Part shown: piece after piece, positions 34,241-47,678 of the stretch
How positions within the stretch are numbered: the stretch's first letter is position 1
Layout: the number at the start of each line of letters is the position of its first letter
NCBI GenBank assembly: GCA_027563935.2
Contig: CM050448.1
Span: 122,996,493 to 123,060,492 of the forward strand
DNA from: Costus lasius
Taxonomy: Eukaryota > Streptophyta > Magnoliopsida > Zingiberales > Costaceae
DNA length: 64,000 nt
Reading direction: 5' to 3'
Translations under genes and position numbers: made by a program
Notes under the pieces: model-generated
Database searches by the model: none
What the model saw: the letters and a program-made list of their open reading frames with translations, nothing else
Told to the model about the DNA's origin: nothing

Positions 34241-34637
34241 TTAAGTACAATCTGGAGTTGGTCAATGCACCACATCTAAGTTTTTCGCTTCCAGATACCT
34301 AGTAGCCAAGGGTAGAGTGATTTCACATGGTCTTAGCTTTGTTGGGTTAGAGGCATAGCTAAGGATGACACTTTACTAATTAAATAATATATTATCTATA
34401 TATATTAGATTAAAATCTGATTAAGTTAATAATAATATCAGAATATTCAATATAATTGAACCCATATATTCCACATACAATATAAATAATATAATAAATA
34501 AAAATGTGAAGTGTAAATTTTAACAAATATTATATATTAAAGTATCTATGTTGTGCTATATAAATAAATATTTATATTCAGTATAAGCGAGTCATATAAG
34601 TCAACCTATTTATGATTTGATTCTTTTTAGCCATCAG
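34241..34637. repeat. ~400-bp repeat abutting duplication copy B (partner in polygalacturonase intron 2)
   Basis: The sequence from TTAAGTACAATCTGGAGTT to TTCTTTTTAGCCATCAG recurs at 55,637-56,047 in the same orientation. There are scattered substitutions and an 18-bp indel (ACAATTTTCATTTCACTT side). The repeat ends exactly where copy B begins. An outlying match, GTCTTGGAAACTATCTAC (33,946-33,963 and 55,608-55,626), suggests the polygalacturonase-side copy lost about 280 bp of intervening sequence. Confidence 0.9.
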
Positions 34638-34881
34638 TGTGGTTATAACAAATGGATCGGTAACAGGAACATTAACTATGAAATAACTGCATTAGGTTGA
34701 CTAATGAAACCCACTTAAATAGACTTCCAGGTAGGAAAACTTCATATAGCCAACAGATCAGAAATTTTGACTAGCATTGTACTTGACAAAATATGAATTA
34801 ACAGTCCACATCACACCTTGTGCAGGGGTCAAGAGAAATAGTTTTAACAGCTTTGACTACAAAAATACTGAAAGATTACTG

Positions 34882-37800
34882 GCCACTTTTATCAGGCGTT
34901 CAAGAGGCCTTTCGGTAGCACTTGTTTTCCCAGCAACCAAATTTGTAAGGTTAGTCTGATTACCGTCTGGACTGGTAAATTCAGCAAGCAAAGGTGAAGC
35001 TGATATACCAGGTGTAGCAACAGCAAGTGATTGAGGTTGAGGAGGAACAGTTGCTTGTTGATGTCCAATATGACCAGCATTTGATAAACCCAGAAACTTG
35101 TTTTTCTGATTCTCCAAGAATTGGAGAGGGTGCCATAGGAGTTGAAGGGGATGGAGCAAAAGGCGAATTAGCTGATTGCAACGGTGTTCCAGATTTTATT
35201 TGAGATGCTAGCAGATTGTGCTGATCAATTTATGGAGAAGAATGGTGAGAAATCTCGGGAGATGAAGCTTGAAAATTTTGTGGTGACGAAATTGGAAAAG
35301 CTACACCAGATTTCATTTGTTGATAATAGTTGTGTCGTTGTCCAGTTGAATAATGCTGCTGATAAAGCCCAGCCTTTTAACTCCAGGAGTTTGTCTCAGC
35401 TTCAATTCATTCACTTCATTTGTTTGATGTAGTTGTGGCATTTGGGGTATAGGCATCTGTGAGGTTTGTTGTTTTTGTTGCTGTTGCAACTGTTGCTGCA
35501 GAGGCTGCTGTGCCTGAAGTAGTTGCTGTTTTTGTTGTTGCTAGAGTAACTACTGCTGCTGCTGGATATGACGCTGTTGAAATTGCAGTTTTATCTGTTT
35601 GAGTTTGCAACAACTGCTGCTGCTGTTGGTCCTGTTGCTGTTTAAAATGTTGTTACTGTATTGAACCAGAACTTTGTTGCTTGGAATTTACATTGTTTTG
35701 CAAGGAATTCATTGAACCGTTTGACAATAACATTAGCATTGGTCTGTTGGGGAATATTAACGGGACTTTTTCCAGATACCAATCCAGCTTGCTGCATGGA
35801 TGCCATTGCTCCTTGTTGCAACGAAGTAAAAGAATTCCCTGAGACAATATCAATAGTGGAACCAGTCTGTAGTGCATTTGTGACATTCTGCTGAGGTGCT
35901 GGAACACCAAAATTTGATGATAAAGGCACCGAACCATGTTGCAAGCTTGGCATGGAAGAAGGCTACATAGAAGTTGTTGAACCTTGAAGATTAATTTGCT
36001 GGTTCGTATAATTGTCTTGTTGCAGTGGAGGGACTTGAGATTGTTGTTGTTGAGGCATTGATTGAGAAGATCCGTTAGGATGTTGAATTTGTTGTCCAAG
36101 AAGGCCTTTTCTTGTTTGTAGATAGGATATTTATTATTTGCTTCTCATACATTAAGAGTTTGTCCATGAGGCCAGGATGGATATTACTCTTTGAGAACTG
36201 CAAAACCTGCAATGTGCGCTCTATCATCAACTTGAAGCCTCTTATTTTATCCACCTGTTCAGATGCCTTCCCTGATGGCGGCATATCATGCTGCAACTAA
36301 AATAAAAGATAACATCAAATAATTGTCATCAAACTAAGTTCCTTTTTGTTCAGAATTGAAGGAAATTTAAGCAAAAATGAATTCATAACATGGGCAAATT
36401 GAATACCTGCTGCAATTTCAGAGAAATCTCTTGATAAAGCTCATTAAGTTCCGTAAAGTAAAGCTCTTTCATTGACTTTATCTGCCGGCAAAGATGTGAA
36501 GTTCCATCAGTCTCAATTGATAAATAACAGCATCGAAATTTGTAATACTAATTTTGTTAAATATATATTGGCATGCACTTCGTGCATAATGGGATTAAGC
36601 AATGCAAATGAGAAAAAGAAGGAAAATCTGTGTACTATCATTCTTGGTGCATTAGAGGTTGCGATAGAAACTAAACGGACGCAAGATATTAAACCAAATT
36701 AGCAATTCACATTTTTAGCAGGGAAAAATAGCATATGAGTTCCTCCCGATCAAAATGATTGTTTTTGACTTTATCTTGCCACATCATGAGGTGAGCAAGT
36801 GAATCTAATTGGACAGTATACTTCAACCAATACATTGGTATAATTTATAAGTAGACTTACAGCTTTCTTGTAATTGGAAAGTTCAAAATAGTCACTTGGA
36901 TGCAGAGAAAACGATAGTAACAACCGAAGAGTGTGCCTGAAGCATTGTGTAAAATATGCCAGTACTGTGCTAGAAAGGCTAGCACTTGATATATTCTATA
37001 TCACAAGCAGTGTTCAAGGAATCGTTCATAAATATCCGGTATGGTACCGGTCCGGTAGCCGTCCAGTCCTGGAACAGCTGATGGAGCATGGTACAATACC
37101 GGTACCGGTCCGGCCGATGGTGCACGAATAGCAGAGGGAGGCAGAGGCGATTCGCTGGACGGTACCGATACCGGTCCGGCGAGTCGCTGGATCGAGATTT
37201 GAAACCTTGATCACAAAGCCAACTTATCCTCATAGGAGCAATGTCTAATCATATAGAACATTAATATACCGCAATTGGGAGATTTGGCAACTGGTGTACC
37301 AACTAATACTATATGAAGTTTAGTCACTATGTAACATAATTAAACCTATTGAGAAAACTACTATGTAGCAAGGCTCTGGATAAGAGACGATAAGATTCAC
37401 ATAAACTAAAATAATTTTTCATATAAAATTGCAGCATGTCATGACAAGAACACAATAATTTGGCCAATGTCTTTAAATATCTACTGCAGACTTCATGCCA
37501 TGTTTTTAAATTTCGATGTGGAAGACTAGTCTATTGACGGAATAGTATATGCAAGTAGTTTTCAAACCCCTGCTTTACACCAATCTTTAAAAGTAATAGT
37601 GTGTGAACTCAATCCATACCAATCTATAAAAGATACTAGTTGGATTTTGGTTTTGTATGTGTACTAGTACCAGACTAGACCAACATGTATCAAGTGGTAA
37701 GCTAAGCTAGATACCAAACTGGTTTTTATAACCATGATTCATGCAATATAAAAAGAATATGGATAGAGTAACAACTATTTATTATAATTCAAGCATGACA

Positions 37801-40800
37801 TTTGAAAGAAAAATAATACTACGGACTAGAAATACAAGAATACTATGAAGTAAGAGCATAGTCCATATAGTTTCCATGTTTCCAATAGTAAGCAAGGTTT
37901 AAAAAATTGGTACATACAGCCCATATGAACTGACCCAACTTTCAAGATAAAACTGGTACCGATACATCATGTGTCGCTACAACCAATACTAGAGTAGTAG
38001 ATTAATACATCAATCTATATTTAAAACTATGAGTTTTTGTGTGTATTCACGTAAACTATTTAATGTTTAGTAGATCTGTGTTCCGTTCTCTATGTACTTT
38101 GTCTTTCCATTCTAGAATTTCTCTCAAACTTACATGTGGACATTTGATGAGATATTTAGTGTTATCTTACAACTTCACAAACAAATTTCTATCTAATTAA
38201 TAGAAATTATATCTTAATATGGCATAATCAGTATGCTGTCCAGTTGGAAATCTTCCTATGGACATACATCGAGGGGCTGACATGACTTAAAAGAAAAAAC
38301 TGGAACTTCAACTTTACAGACCTTTTGATAAATCTCCTCCAGTAAATCAGTAACTCCAGCATGTCCTGATTGAGCTGTAGAATCCAGTGTTGCAGTAAAA
38401 ATACAAAGTAGTTACTTAGTAGATAACCAAAATTGCAAATATAGACTATGACTGCATGAGCATAAATTATATAAGCATGAATTATTAATTGCAGAAATCA
38501 CAAGGTTTCAGGATCATAATGTTATAGTCCTTATAAAGCTTTGAGCTCCATTTAACAAAAATGAAAAAACAATGGTATCATGTACGCCATGACTTCGCAT
38601 TGTCTGTACACAATAAGGAAAAGTCATCACCTTAACCAGACTAGCAAAGTAAGATAAATAAGATTTAGTACAACATAAGTGCCCATTTTGGAAAAAAAAA
38701 AATCATTGTATTAAAACTTTTTTATGGATCTACAATAAAGTGCCCATTATCTACTCACTTATACACACTAAAAAAACAGTTCTCGGAAGTCTTAGACATT
38801 GACCAATTATAATGCTGTCAGATGAGATATTTATTACTTAAGGACAAGTAATAGGTTTGAGTTTGTTGGAAATTCAAAGTATGGGAAACAACAAGTGGAA
38901 TCAAGTTTCACTTTCATCATATACATATTTATGTGCGTGTGCAATTTGTCCAGTAAGCATTACAGCATACAGCTATTAAATTGATCAAAAAAGCAGTATC
39001 GAATATCTTGATTTCCCTCACAGTTTCAAAACAAGTAGAATGTAAACTGATGAAGCAGTGTTTATCTACTCTATGTAGAATTGGTTTTTTTACTATTTTA
39101 ATATTAGTATAATTCCAATATAAGTTTCAAAATTCCAACTTTGACCTATTATATTGTGTGCTTTCCTTCCACTTCAATTATACTATATATAACTAAACAA
39201 AAACAAGCCAAGCAACATCAAATAAATCTACCAGTGACAATAATGAAGTAAAAAAAAAAACAAAAACATGTGTAAGCAATAAGTGGATTAACCTGAAAAC
39301 TGATATTAATATTAGGAAGTTAAACTGCATTGGATGTAATTAGTTCCATCAAACTGTATAATTTGATTCAAGGAAGAAAATCCTGATATATTAATTCCTA
39401 TGGTTTCTAATTACTTGTAGTGTTCTATAACCTAAATCATCTTTAGGTTATAAGGCAAGGAAAATCAGGGTGTAAATTAAGAGTTGGAAAATCAGCTTGC
39501 ATCATTGTACTGGCCTTCTCAGATTAATACCGTACTGATACTATGATGACATATAACATCTGGTTTCAAACTTCTACAGCGGTGATATTAGGCTGTATAC
39601 AGTTTCAAATTTCCGTACATATATACAGGTCTTGAATCAAACCGATATAGATAGACACTAGCACACCAATATCAAGCATACTGGTGTAATAAGTATTGAT
39701 CTGTACCAGCTTGGTCCATGCACCAGTAGGCAATTATAACAGTTTATACCAGGCTTACACTCCATACAAATAAGTACCTAAATCCTTGGAAAAATCTAGG
39801 ATATGTTTACATATTTTTGCCCAAATTATAATATCCATGGTTGGTTTGAGACTAGTGATGCGCACGTGTAGTCTTCCTATTTTTCAAACTTGATAAAATT
39901 GTTTGTGCTATGTAATTTCTACTTCGGGACATGATAATTTGTCCATGTTATTAAGTTTTTTCCACGATAAGGATCTTGTTTTCAATACAGAAATTTCTCA
40001 ACATTCAACAAATGCCCTAAAGGTTAACAAGCAATGGTAAAGGAATAGAACAAGTTGGGTGAAAAGATTAGTTTGAATGAGACAACAGGGAAAGTACGGA
40101 AAATTGGTGCAAGGCCCACAACAAATCCTTCTCACCAACCTTGCAATAATTCAGTAATATTAAGCATTAGTGTTGTAGATATTAAAGTTAAATCTTTTGG
40201 AGAAGATATTGATGTCCTCTGAGACTTTAATCAAGTACCACCTACTATTGAATGGTTCAATCAATCATGCAACCGAGGCTATTTTCAAAAGAATTTGGTA
40301 TATTTGATGATAAATGACTTACTACTAGACGACACCTCTCGAAGTGCTATTTGTGACTGAACCATTTGCTTCTCAATTGCATTCTGCGAAAGTAAGGCAC
40401 CTGAAGCTTGAATTCTTTGTTGCATCTCTCGTTGCAATGAACTTGAATGTTGTTGTACCATCTGTTGTTGCACTTGTGCTGGTTGAGATTGAAATTGAGA
40501 TAGCAACTGTTGCTGTGATGATTGATGTTGGGACTGTTGACCTTGTGGCTGCAGCATTGCCAATGGTACCTGCTGGTTTTGCTGCTGCTGCTGTACAGCT
40601 GTCTTCGATTGCTGAAGCATATGCATAGGGCGTTGATGAGGCTGCATATTTAAGACATTAGATAATGATCCAAGCATTTGCTGCTGTTGTTGTTGTTGAG
40701 GAAGCCCCGATATGTTATTTTGGGAGCCTAACAGCTGTGGTTGATGCATAGACATGGTCTGTTGATTCAACAAATGCTGGGGCTGTTGCATGTTTAAAAT

Positions 40801-43800
40801 ATTATTCTGTTGAACTGACATTCTCTGTGATTGTTGCATATCTGTGACACTTGCTTGTTGCCCAAGAAGCTGGGTCTGCTGTACATTTGAAATATTTGTT
40901 TGCTGGCCCATTAGCTGCTGCTGCATAGGTAAATTAGAGTGCTGAGGAGCTGAAGTTGGTGGTTGCTGTTGCAGAGATGGAGTTTGTTGAAGCATGGTAG
41001 TCTGTGGTTGCTGTTGTTGCCTGGCAACTGATTGCGGATGCTGTTGAAGCAAGGATGAAGCAGATTGTTGAACTGAACTCAAATGGTTTTGTGAAAGGCC
41101 AGGTGGTACAGCTGACTGGATTGCTCCTGTTTGTGTCTGTTGAATGCTTGATTGGCCTGATTGAAGACTGGATGTCATTTGCATTAGAGGTTGTTGAGAA
41201 GATTGTAATGGTGTTGTTTGCAACAGAGATTGCTGCTGCTGTTGTTGCTGAACACGCAGTTGCAATTGCTGCAGTTTCTGCTTGTATAACTGTTGTTGGA
41301 GCTGATGCTGGTATATTATTTGATTTTGCGATTGATGCTGCTGGTGTGTCATCATTTGCGGCTGTTGTTGTCTTCCCTGAATTTGCCTTTGAGCATTTGC
41401 ATAAATATCTGATATACCTACTTGCCCCAGAGAGTTATTGGCAGCGTTCTGTGACATGACAGTCATGTTCTGCAGGCTAGACGACTGACTGACACTGGAT
41501 ATGTTCGATTGATTGAGTCCTGTGATGGACGACAATGCTGAGGGTAAATTGGCAGGACTTTGTGCAACAACTGAAGAATTACTTTGAATATTCTGGGGCA
41601 AGAGTTGCTGCCTTGTTGAAGACTGATTTACCGTAGAAACAGATTGCCCTTGGTTGTTGACTTGTGAAGGTATACCAAGAGATGCTGGCAGACAAAGGAT
41701 GTTTGGTCAGATATGAATAAATTACATCAGTCAATTGCTCCAATGACGGATTACAACCTCCTATATATTACCAAGTTCTTAGCATTGGCATATAGAAACC
41801 ACTTTAAAATGTTAAAATAAAGTCAACAAAGAAGGATTGATTTGCCAGAGCACAAGTCACAGGCTAACGACAGATGAATATGCCATGATGTCTTCATGAC
41901 AGTTAAGTCATGTGCTTGCTGATTTATTCAATATGACTAAAATTTTGTGGGTTGAAGGAGACAAAAGTTCATCTTGCTGATTTAATTCAATGAAAGTGAG
42001 AATGCTTTGTTGGTTGAAGGGCGCAAAAGTTTTTAAGACCGAACAACATGCCAAACAAGAGTTTCAAACAACAATAGAAGCCCTTGTTAAAGCCATTAGT
42101 GAATTGAAAGATTTTTTTTTTTTGGCAAGAGGCAAATGATAATGGTAAAGACGGGATTTAGTGATCTTATTGTCAATTATTAAGATTTTAACCGGTTCAG
42201 CAACCCAGCAGCTTCAATTGTAAACAAATTAAAGGAAGATAAACTCCAAGAGTACCATAGACAGAAGATGGGCAGAGGAAAATGGATAAAATTCAGTTCA
42301 ACATCAAGCATTTACAAATTAAACATTAGATTACTGCTTATAAATATATACGCAGTAAGGGGTTCTGCAAAAACAACAGGGAGATATCATGCCATTCACA
42401 TGTAAAAGCATCTTCAGCTTTGTTTAGGAGAACAACGCAATGAAATTGAAAGCAAAAGAAAAAAAATCTTCAAAAATCATTGTGATACTCCAACTAAAAT
42501 TAGCCATATCTATCAACTAAAATACTCATGCTATGATGAGATGAAATTTTTTTACAGTACGTACCAGGGTCTGCAGGATTTTGGTTGATAACTGTGCTGT
42601 TTGGCATTGATGGGTTCATTGGTCCAGTATGCTGAGACTTGTTCTCCATAGACAGCATTTTAAGAGAAATTTTTCTCAAATAATCAGACTGAGATATCAC
42701 AGTGTTAGATGTAGAAGAGAGCATCAAAGAGTTAACATTTGTAGGTAGGAAAAAGAAAGCAAATAACTTCATATTTTGTTTGCACTGTAAATAATATATA
42801 AACTAAATATAGAGATGTATAGAACAAAGTTAGTCATTCAAATCAATGTTGGAGTACTCAGTCTGTACAGGCCATACCGGTGGTATTTACCAGTCCAACA
42901 AGGGACTAGCATATGGACCCACCTAAACCATTTACTGTGCCATGTGTTAGTACCAGTTGGTAGTTGGTACTGACCTATATCAACATACACTCGCTCCATT
43001 GGCGAAGAATCTCATCGTTGGGGTAATCTTTTGCAAAATTTGGCCACATGCAAATTGTTGCAATAACTTAAAAAGGATTTCTATTCTATATAAAACCCCT
43101 AACACTTCATCTCTCACAAAATTCTTAACTCCTCTTAATATTTAAAAACTCTAAATTTTCATATAATCTATGGCTCCTAAAGCCCAAAATATTTATTCCA
43201 CAGGGCAATATGCTCATAATATATTAGATAATCACCATTGGTAATACACTCAGAGGCACTACTCAAGTCAAACAACACCTTACAAAGGTCACAGATATTC
43301 TCATCAATGCTCATCACCTATGATCAATACAAAGGTCATAGAGATGAACTGAAAGACATCGAGATGGAGGCAACTATTCATGCTTCAAGGGCTCAATATG
43401 CCTAGGAGGATGTGCAATCAACTTCAGTTTGGCTTGTTGAACAACCTCTATATGAGGGCATGGCAGCAATAGAAGGAGTGTGGCAATAATGACATAAGTC
43501 ATGTGAGACATGTAAAATCTTAGGTTGAAAAAGTAGAGTAGACCAACCCAGCATTTTATTGAAATTGGTGGGAGAACTAACAAACACAAGGGAAAACACA
43601 AGGGAGAAAAAATACTGGGAAAAAACTCTCATTTTCCCATAGTTTGGCTTCTGCCCAAATAGGGCGGAAAACACAAGGGAAGAAAAAACAACCGTCACCC
43701 GCTCGCCATCGCCCTCTACCCTTTCACAGGCCGCACTCGCCCTCGCCTCTGTTACCCTCTACCCACTCGCCCACGCCACTGGCCGTCGCCCTCCAGCCCA

Positions 43801-46618
43801 CTCTCCCTCTATGTCGTCACCTCCAGCCTGCTCACCATTGCCCTAATGCCCTCAGCCCGCTTGCTATCACCGCCTCCCTGTTGTTGTGGGGGAAGATCCC
43901 GTGAGAGTAATGGTAGGGGAACTCTATTAAAATTTTCTAGATAATAAAGTAAATATGGCTACTTACAGCCGTTTTTAGGTTGTGACAGTATCATGAATAT
44001 TGTATCTTTATCCCTCTATTAATAAAACTCACTTGTCCTTGGCAAAAAAAAAAATCATAAATTTAAACACGTCTGGGAAAAATAAGTGGTGGGAGCAATT
44101 TAAAATAAAGCCTAATAAGCACTTCTAGCAAAGTGAAACATCACAATTCAATGAAAGTCTACTTATGAAATCAAATATAATTTATAAACATCACAAAATT
44201 GATTATGTTTAGTTTTTTAAGGTAGGACATGTGAGACCAATTAGAGGGATGGAACTAGTTCAAAATCAAGCTGAATAGATGCTTCTTGCTAGGATAAGAT
44301 TTCACAATTCAAAATATTAATCAATAAATATAAACTACATAAACTTATGATTTTCCCTACATATGGGTCCAATTTCGATTTAATTTAAACCCAAAACACC
44401 TCAAATTTAACTATTTGTATTTGTTTGCAAGTTTATATGACATACTAAATCAATCCAAAGGGGCGGGTACAGTTAAAACCTGACCTAAGATGGCCTTTTA
44501 TGCTTTGACCATACCGTGAGTTGATGTGATCATTATACTAATGCCCATGGGTCCGATTAATTCAAACTACTTAGAATAATTCAATAATTTATCAACATAA
44601 CAATTGTTTGGTAATCAAAACATATGGCTCCAAGCAAAATGTATTTCTTGATAAGTATAAAATTTTAGAAATAGAATATTCTATATTCAAATACACAGAA
44701 AAATCAAATTTTTAACACTGTATGTAGTAAGAGTGCAATAAAGGACAGTTAAAAAAGCAGCTAACATAGTGTAAATCGTCCTAATGCAATCAGTCAGCAG
44801 TCATTGAGTATGATAAAGTTCAAAACATACCAACAGATCTTACCTGATTAGCAGCAGCTGAATATATTTTCTCCTCAAACCGTATAGCAATCTTCTGAAG
44901 TTCACTTACACCCTCAGGCGCAGAAATAGGCAGGTGTCTCTTCAAAGTGTCCATTCTACAATAGAAATATTGAAGTATTTGATCAGAAAAAGTTATAGGC
45001 AAAAAAAGAAAAAACTAGGATTAAGATAATTGTTAGGAGAAAGATAAACATCGTATAATTTATAAAAAGAAAAAAAGATGAAAATTGTGCAGGTTTGATC
45101 GTTTGTATAAATTAACCAATTATAGAAAAAAATAAAATATGAAGCAAAGCTACAACATTTTAGTTTATTAAGGATCCGTTCCTAGCTTATCTAATTATTA
45201 AGGGAATGAAGGCAAACTAAAGGAACCAGAACTGTATATGGTCATTTATCAACAAAGAAGTAGAGACGGGATCAACATAGTAGTTAGAAACAAGAAAAAC
45301 ACATGTTATTGAAATAGATGAGGTCATATGACTTGGTTATAGGAGTATCAAATATTATGACAAGTCTTAAAAGGCATTCATGGGATGAATTTGCTTTACA
45401 GGCCTGTTTATATAGGACAAGTCTCATATATGACATATGGGATAAAAATAAATGGTACCTATAACTGACTATTCCGCTCTTTCATGACCTGCATGCCAAA
45501 CACACAACTACATATTCCATCAGCCATTGAGCAGATTGATCAAGACAAACACATTAATCTAGATTGAGCCACTTAGACTTGAACAAAACATGAATTGATT
45601 TTGTGTATTGCTTTCCACTACCCAAACCGAGAAACCTTTATAACCTACATTCATTGACTGCTATATTCTTTTACTCTTTTTTTTATTCAAAAAATGCTAG
45701 ATGGCTATTTCTAGTATCCTATAGTTCATTGTTCACATTAAAATTTTGTTATAACAATTGAATACTAAATCACAATGCCTGGCAATTTAAGTACTATCAC
45801 ATGATAGAGAAATAAAATATACAGAAAAAAGAGAATAGACAATAATATGTGAATCTAGATTACCACCTCCCTCGAGGTAATGTGGATTTTTACCTATGTG
45901 ATATTGCAAGTTATCTTGTAATAAAAAAAATCAGCAACCAGGCATGTAATTAGGATGCCCATTTGTAAATTATTGGGAATCCTATAAGATTCCGTCATAC
46001 CAAACGCCACCACAGTTCTTGGCATACAACTAACCAGCTTTTTGCCGATTCAATATTGCATACAAGAGGAACTTCGTAGTGGCCTCTTAAAAGACTTTTG
46101 GACCATTCGTTACTCACCTCCTGAAATTCCAAGAACCCCTAACAAGCAAGCCCGAAAAATCAACCTTTTGCTATAGGGTATATCGTAAGCACAAATCTCT
46201 TTTATGCTTGATAAAGAGCAGACCAGAAGAAACAGGAATAACAGGCACTAGAACAGGGAGGATAAATTAGATCAGAAATCACCATACGAACACCCCTATA
46301 AACACGAGAGTGAAGATAATTGTCGGAAAGTTAACAAAAATGAGATCCAGAACAAGAGGGCATCCTTTTCCACCGTACAAACAATTGCATGTCAAAGATC
46401 GAACAATTAACTAATTAATCAGGTTCAAGAGATGATCGTGAACTAACCCGATCAGAAAAGAAGGTGGTCAAATTTAGGGAAAATATGCGGTCAACTTACA
46501 TCTTGTTGACAATCCGCTGCCGCGCCTCGGGCTGGAGTTGGGACCTCCAGTCGGCGGTGCTGCCGTCGGGGGCCGGTGCCGGCTCCGCCTGAGCCGGTCT
46601 CCAATTACTCCCCTCCAT
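34882..46618 (-). pseudogene. MED15 copy B: truncated and frameshifted duplicate
   Basis: Exons matching copy A: 46500-46618, 44844-44955, 42565-42688, 40323-41684, 38322-38392, 36407-36481 and 34884-36296. Exons 1-4 are open and the KIX domain is unchanged; exon 3 has three extra codons (SMP) and exon 4 seven fewer, all in frame. The exon 5 acceptor AG has become TG. A new AG 18 bases on (exon from 38,374) would restore the frame minus six codons. Exon 7 has one extra base near 36,098, giving a stop at 36,075-36,077, and further indels follow (near 35,728, 35,375 and 35,080). The exon 7 donor GT is GC (34,882-34,883). The duplication ends before the C-terminal exons. At most a KIX plus Gln-rich protein of about 688 residues could be made. 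Confidence 0.88.
43575..43905. mobile_element. Internally and right-end deleted copy of the CT-rich MITE-like element
   Basis: Corresponds to the element at 10,891-11,380 in copy A (ACTCTCATTTTCCC, CCAAATAGGGCGGAAAAC, CT-rich core). The left end is replaced and the right end is cut at CCCGTGAG, where sequence jumps to the equivalent of 12,105 in copy A. The G-box pair is reduced to a remnant. Confidence 0.65.
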
Positions 46619-46945
46619 ATTGACCTACCCCAAACAGAAACCTTAAGGGAAAGCAAATAGAAGAAGCTTGACGGCAACGAGTGCTTGAGACGGCGAAACG
46701 AATCGGAAGCGGCGAGGAGAAGACAAGCGGCGGCGACGACAAGGAGAAGACGAGCGGTGGCGGCGATTAGAAAACAAGCGGCGGGCACCAGCAGCGATGA
46801 AGAGTCGCTAGGGCAGCAGCGACGAGGAGTTGCTAGGGCAGCGGCGCAAGGCGATGAGGAGGAGAGGACGGACAGGTCAGGGCTTTTTTCGGGGACGAGA
46901 AAGCAACGCGAGGAAGAAAATGGCGTGGAAGAATAATATAATTCC
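46619..46945 (-). promoter_or_regulatory. 5' leader and proximal promoter of MED15 copy B
   Basis: Nearly identical to the GC-rich leader of copy A (14,856-15,180). No change that would obviously stop transcription was noticed. Confidence 0.45.
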
Positions 46946-47350
46946 AAGTAGAACAAATGGACAATAAACAAATGGGCTTTTTTAAATTATAAAAAGTCTC
47001 ATCTGCTCACTCCTATTTCTTCAAATAATTTATAAAAAGGTGTCATCTTTCACATCTAGTCGGTCTTATTTTAAATTAATAATCATAATAATGCCATTAA
47101 TTAATAAGTAGTGTTGTTATTTGATAAATGAGTATATCTCGTTTATATTTACAAAGTTACAAATTTTAAAACAAAAGTTACATAGTAGATAAGAAATAAA
47201 ATAGGCAATAGATGAGAGTTATACAAGAAATAAAATTGGCAATATAGTAAGAAAAAACTATGATAAAATTATCAATCTATTTAAAAGTTCAATTGACTAT
47301 TTCATGTGCCTATGGTCAATTTTAACCAAAAAATAGTAGGAAAGAAGAAA

Positions 47351-47498
47351 GAGTGTAAATAAGAAACATCATTTCAAAATTAACCTTGGATTTTTCAGGT
47401 GATTTTACAACCCTAGCTACCTAAGAGTGTAAATAAGAAACATCATTTCAAAATTAACCTTGGATTTTTCAGGTGATTTTACAACCCTAGCTACCTAA
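47351..47498. repeat. 74-bp perfect tandem duplication private to copy B
   Basis: Units 47,351-47,424 and 47,425-47,498 both run from GAGTGTAAATAAGAAACATC to ACCCTAGCTACCTAA and appear identical. Copy A has a single unit (about 15,737-15,811). It therefore arose after the segmental duplication and recently enough to show no differences. Confidence 0.93.
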
Positions 47499-47678
47499 CT
47501 CCTCTGATCCTCTATAAATTTTAGTATCAACATGTGATTTAGTAATATTACTTTTAATATAACCAAAATCTTGATTAATTATGTAATATAATTTTTCTAA
47601 CCATAATTGTACTCGTTGTGAGCACTAATGTACTTTCTTCCCTTCTTCATTGCTCTTCTCCAAGCCTCCATTCTCTAA

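Noticed and set aside
27587..34637. A complete Helitron carrying the gene fragments
   Set aside because: I could not find a convincing 5' TC end with a 3' hairpin and CTRR terminus bracketing the cluster, so capture remains a hypothesis.
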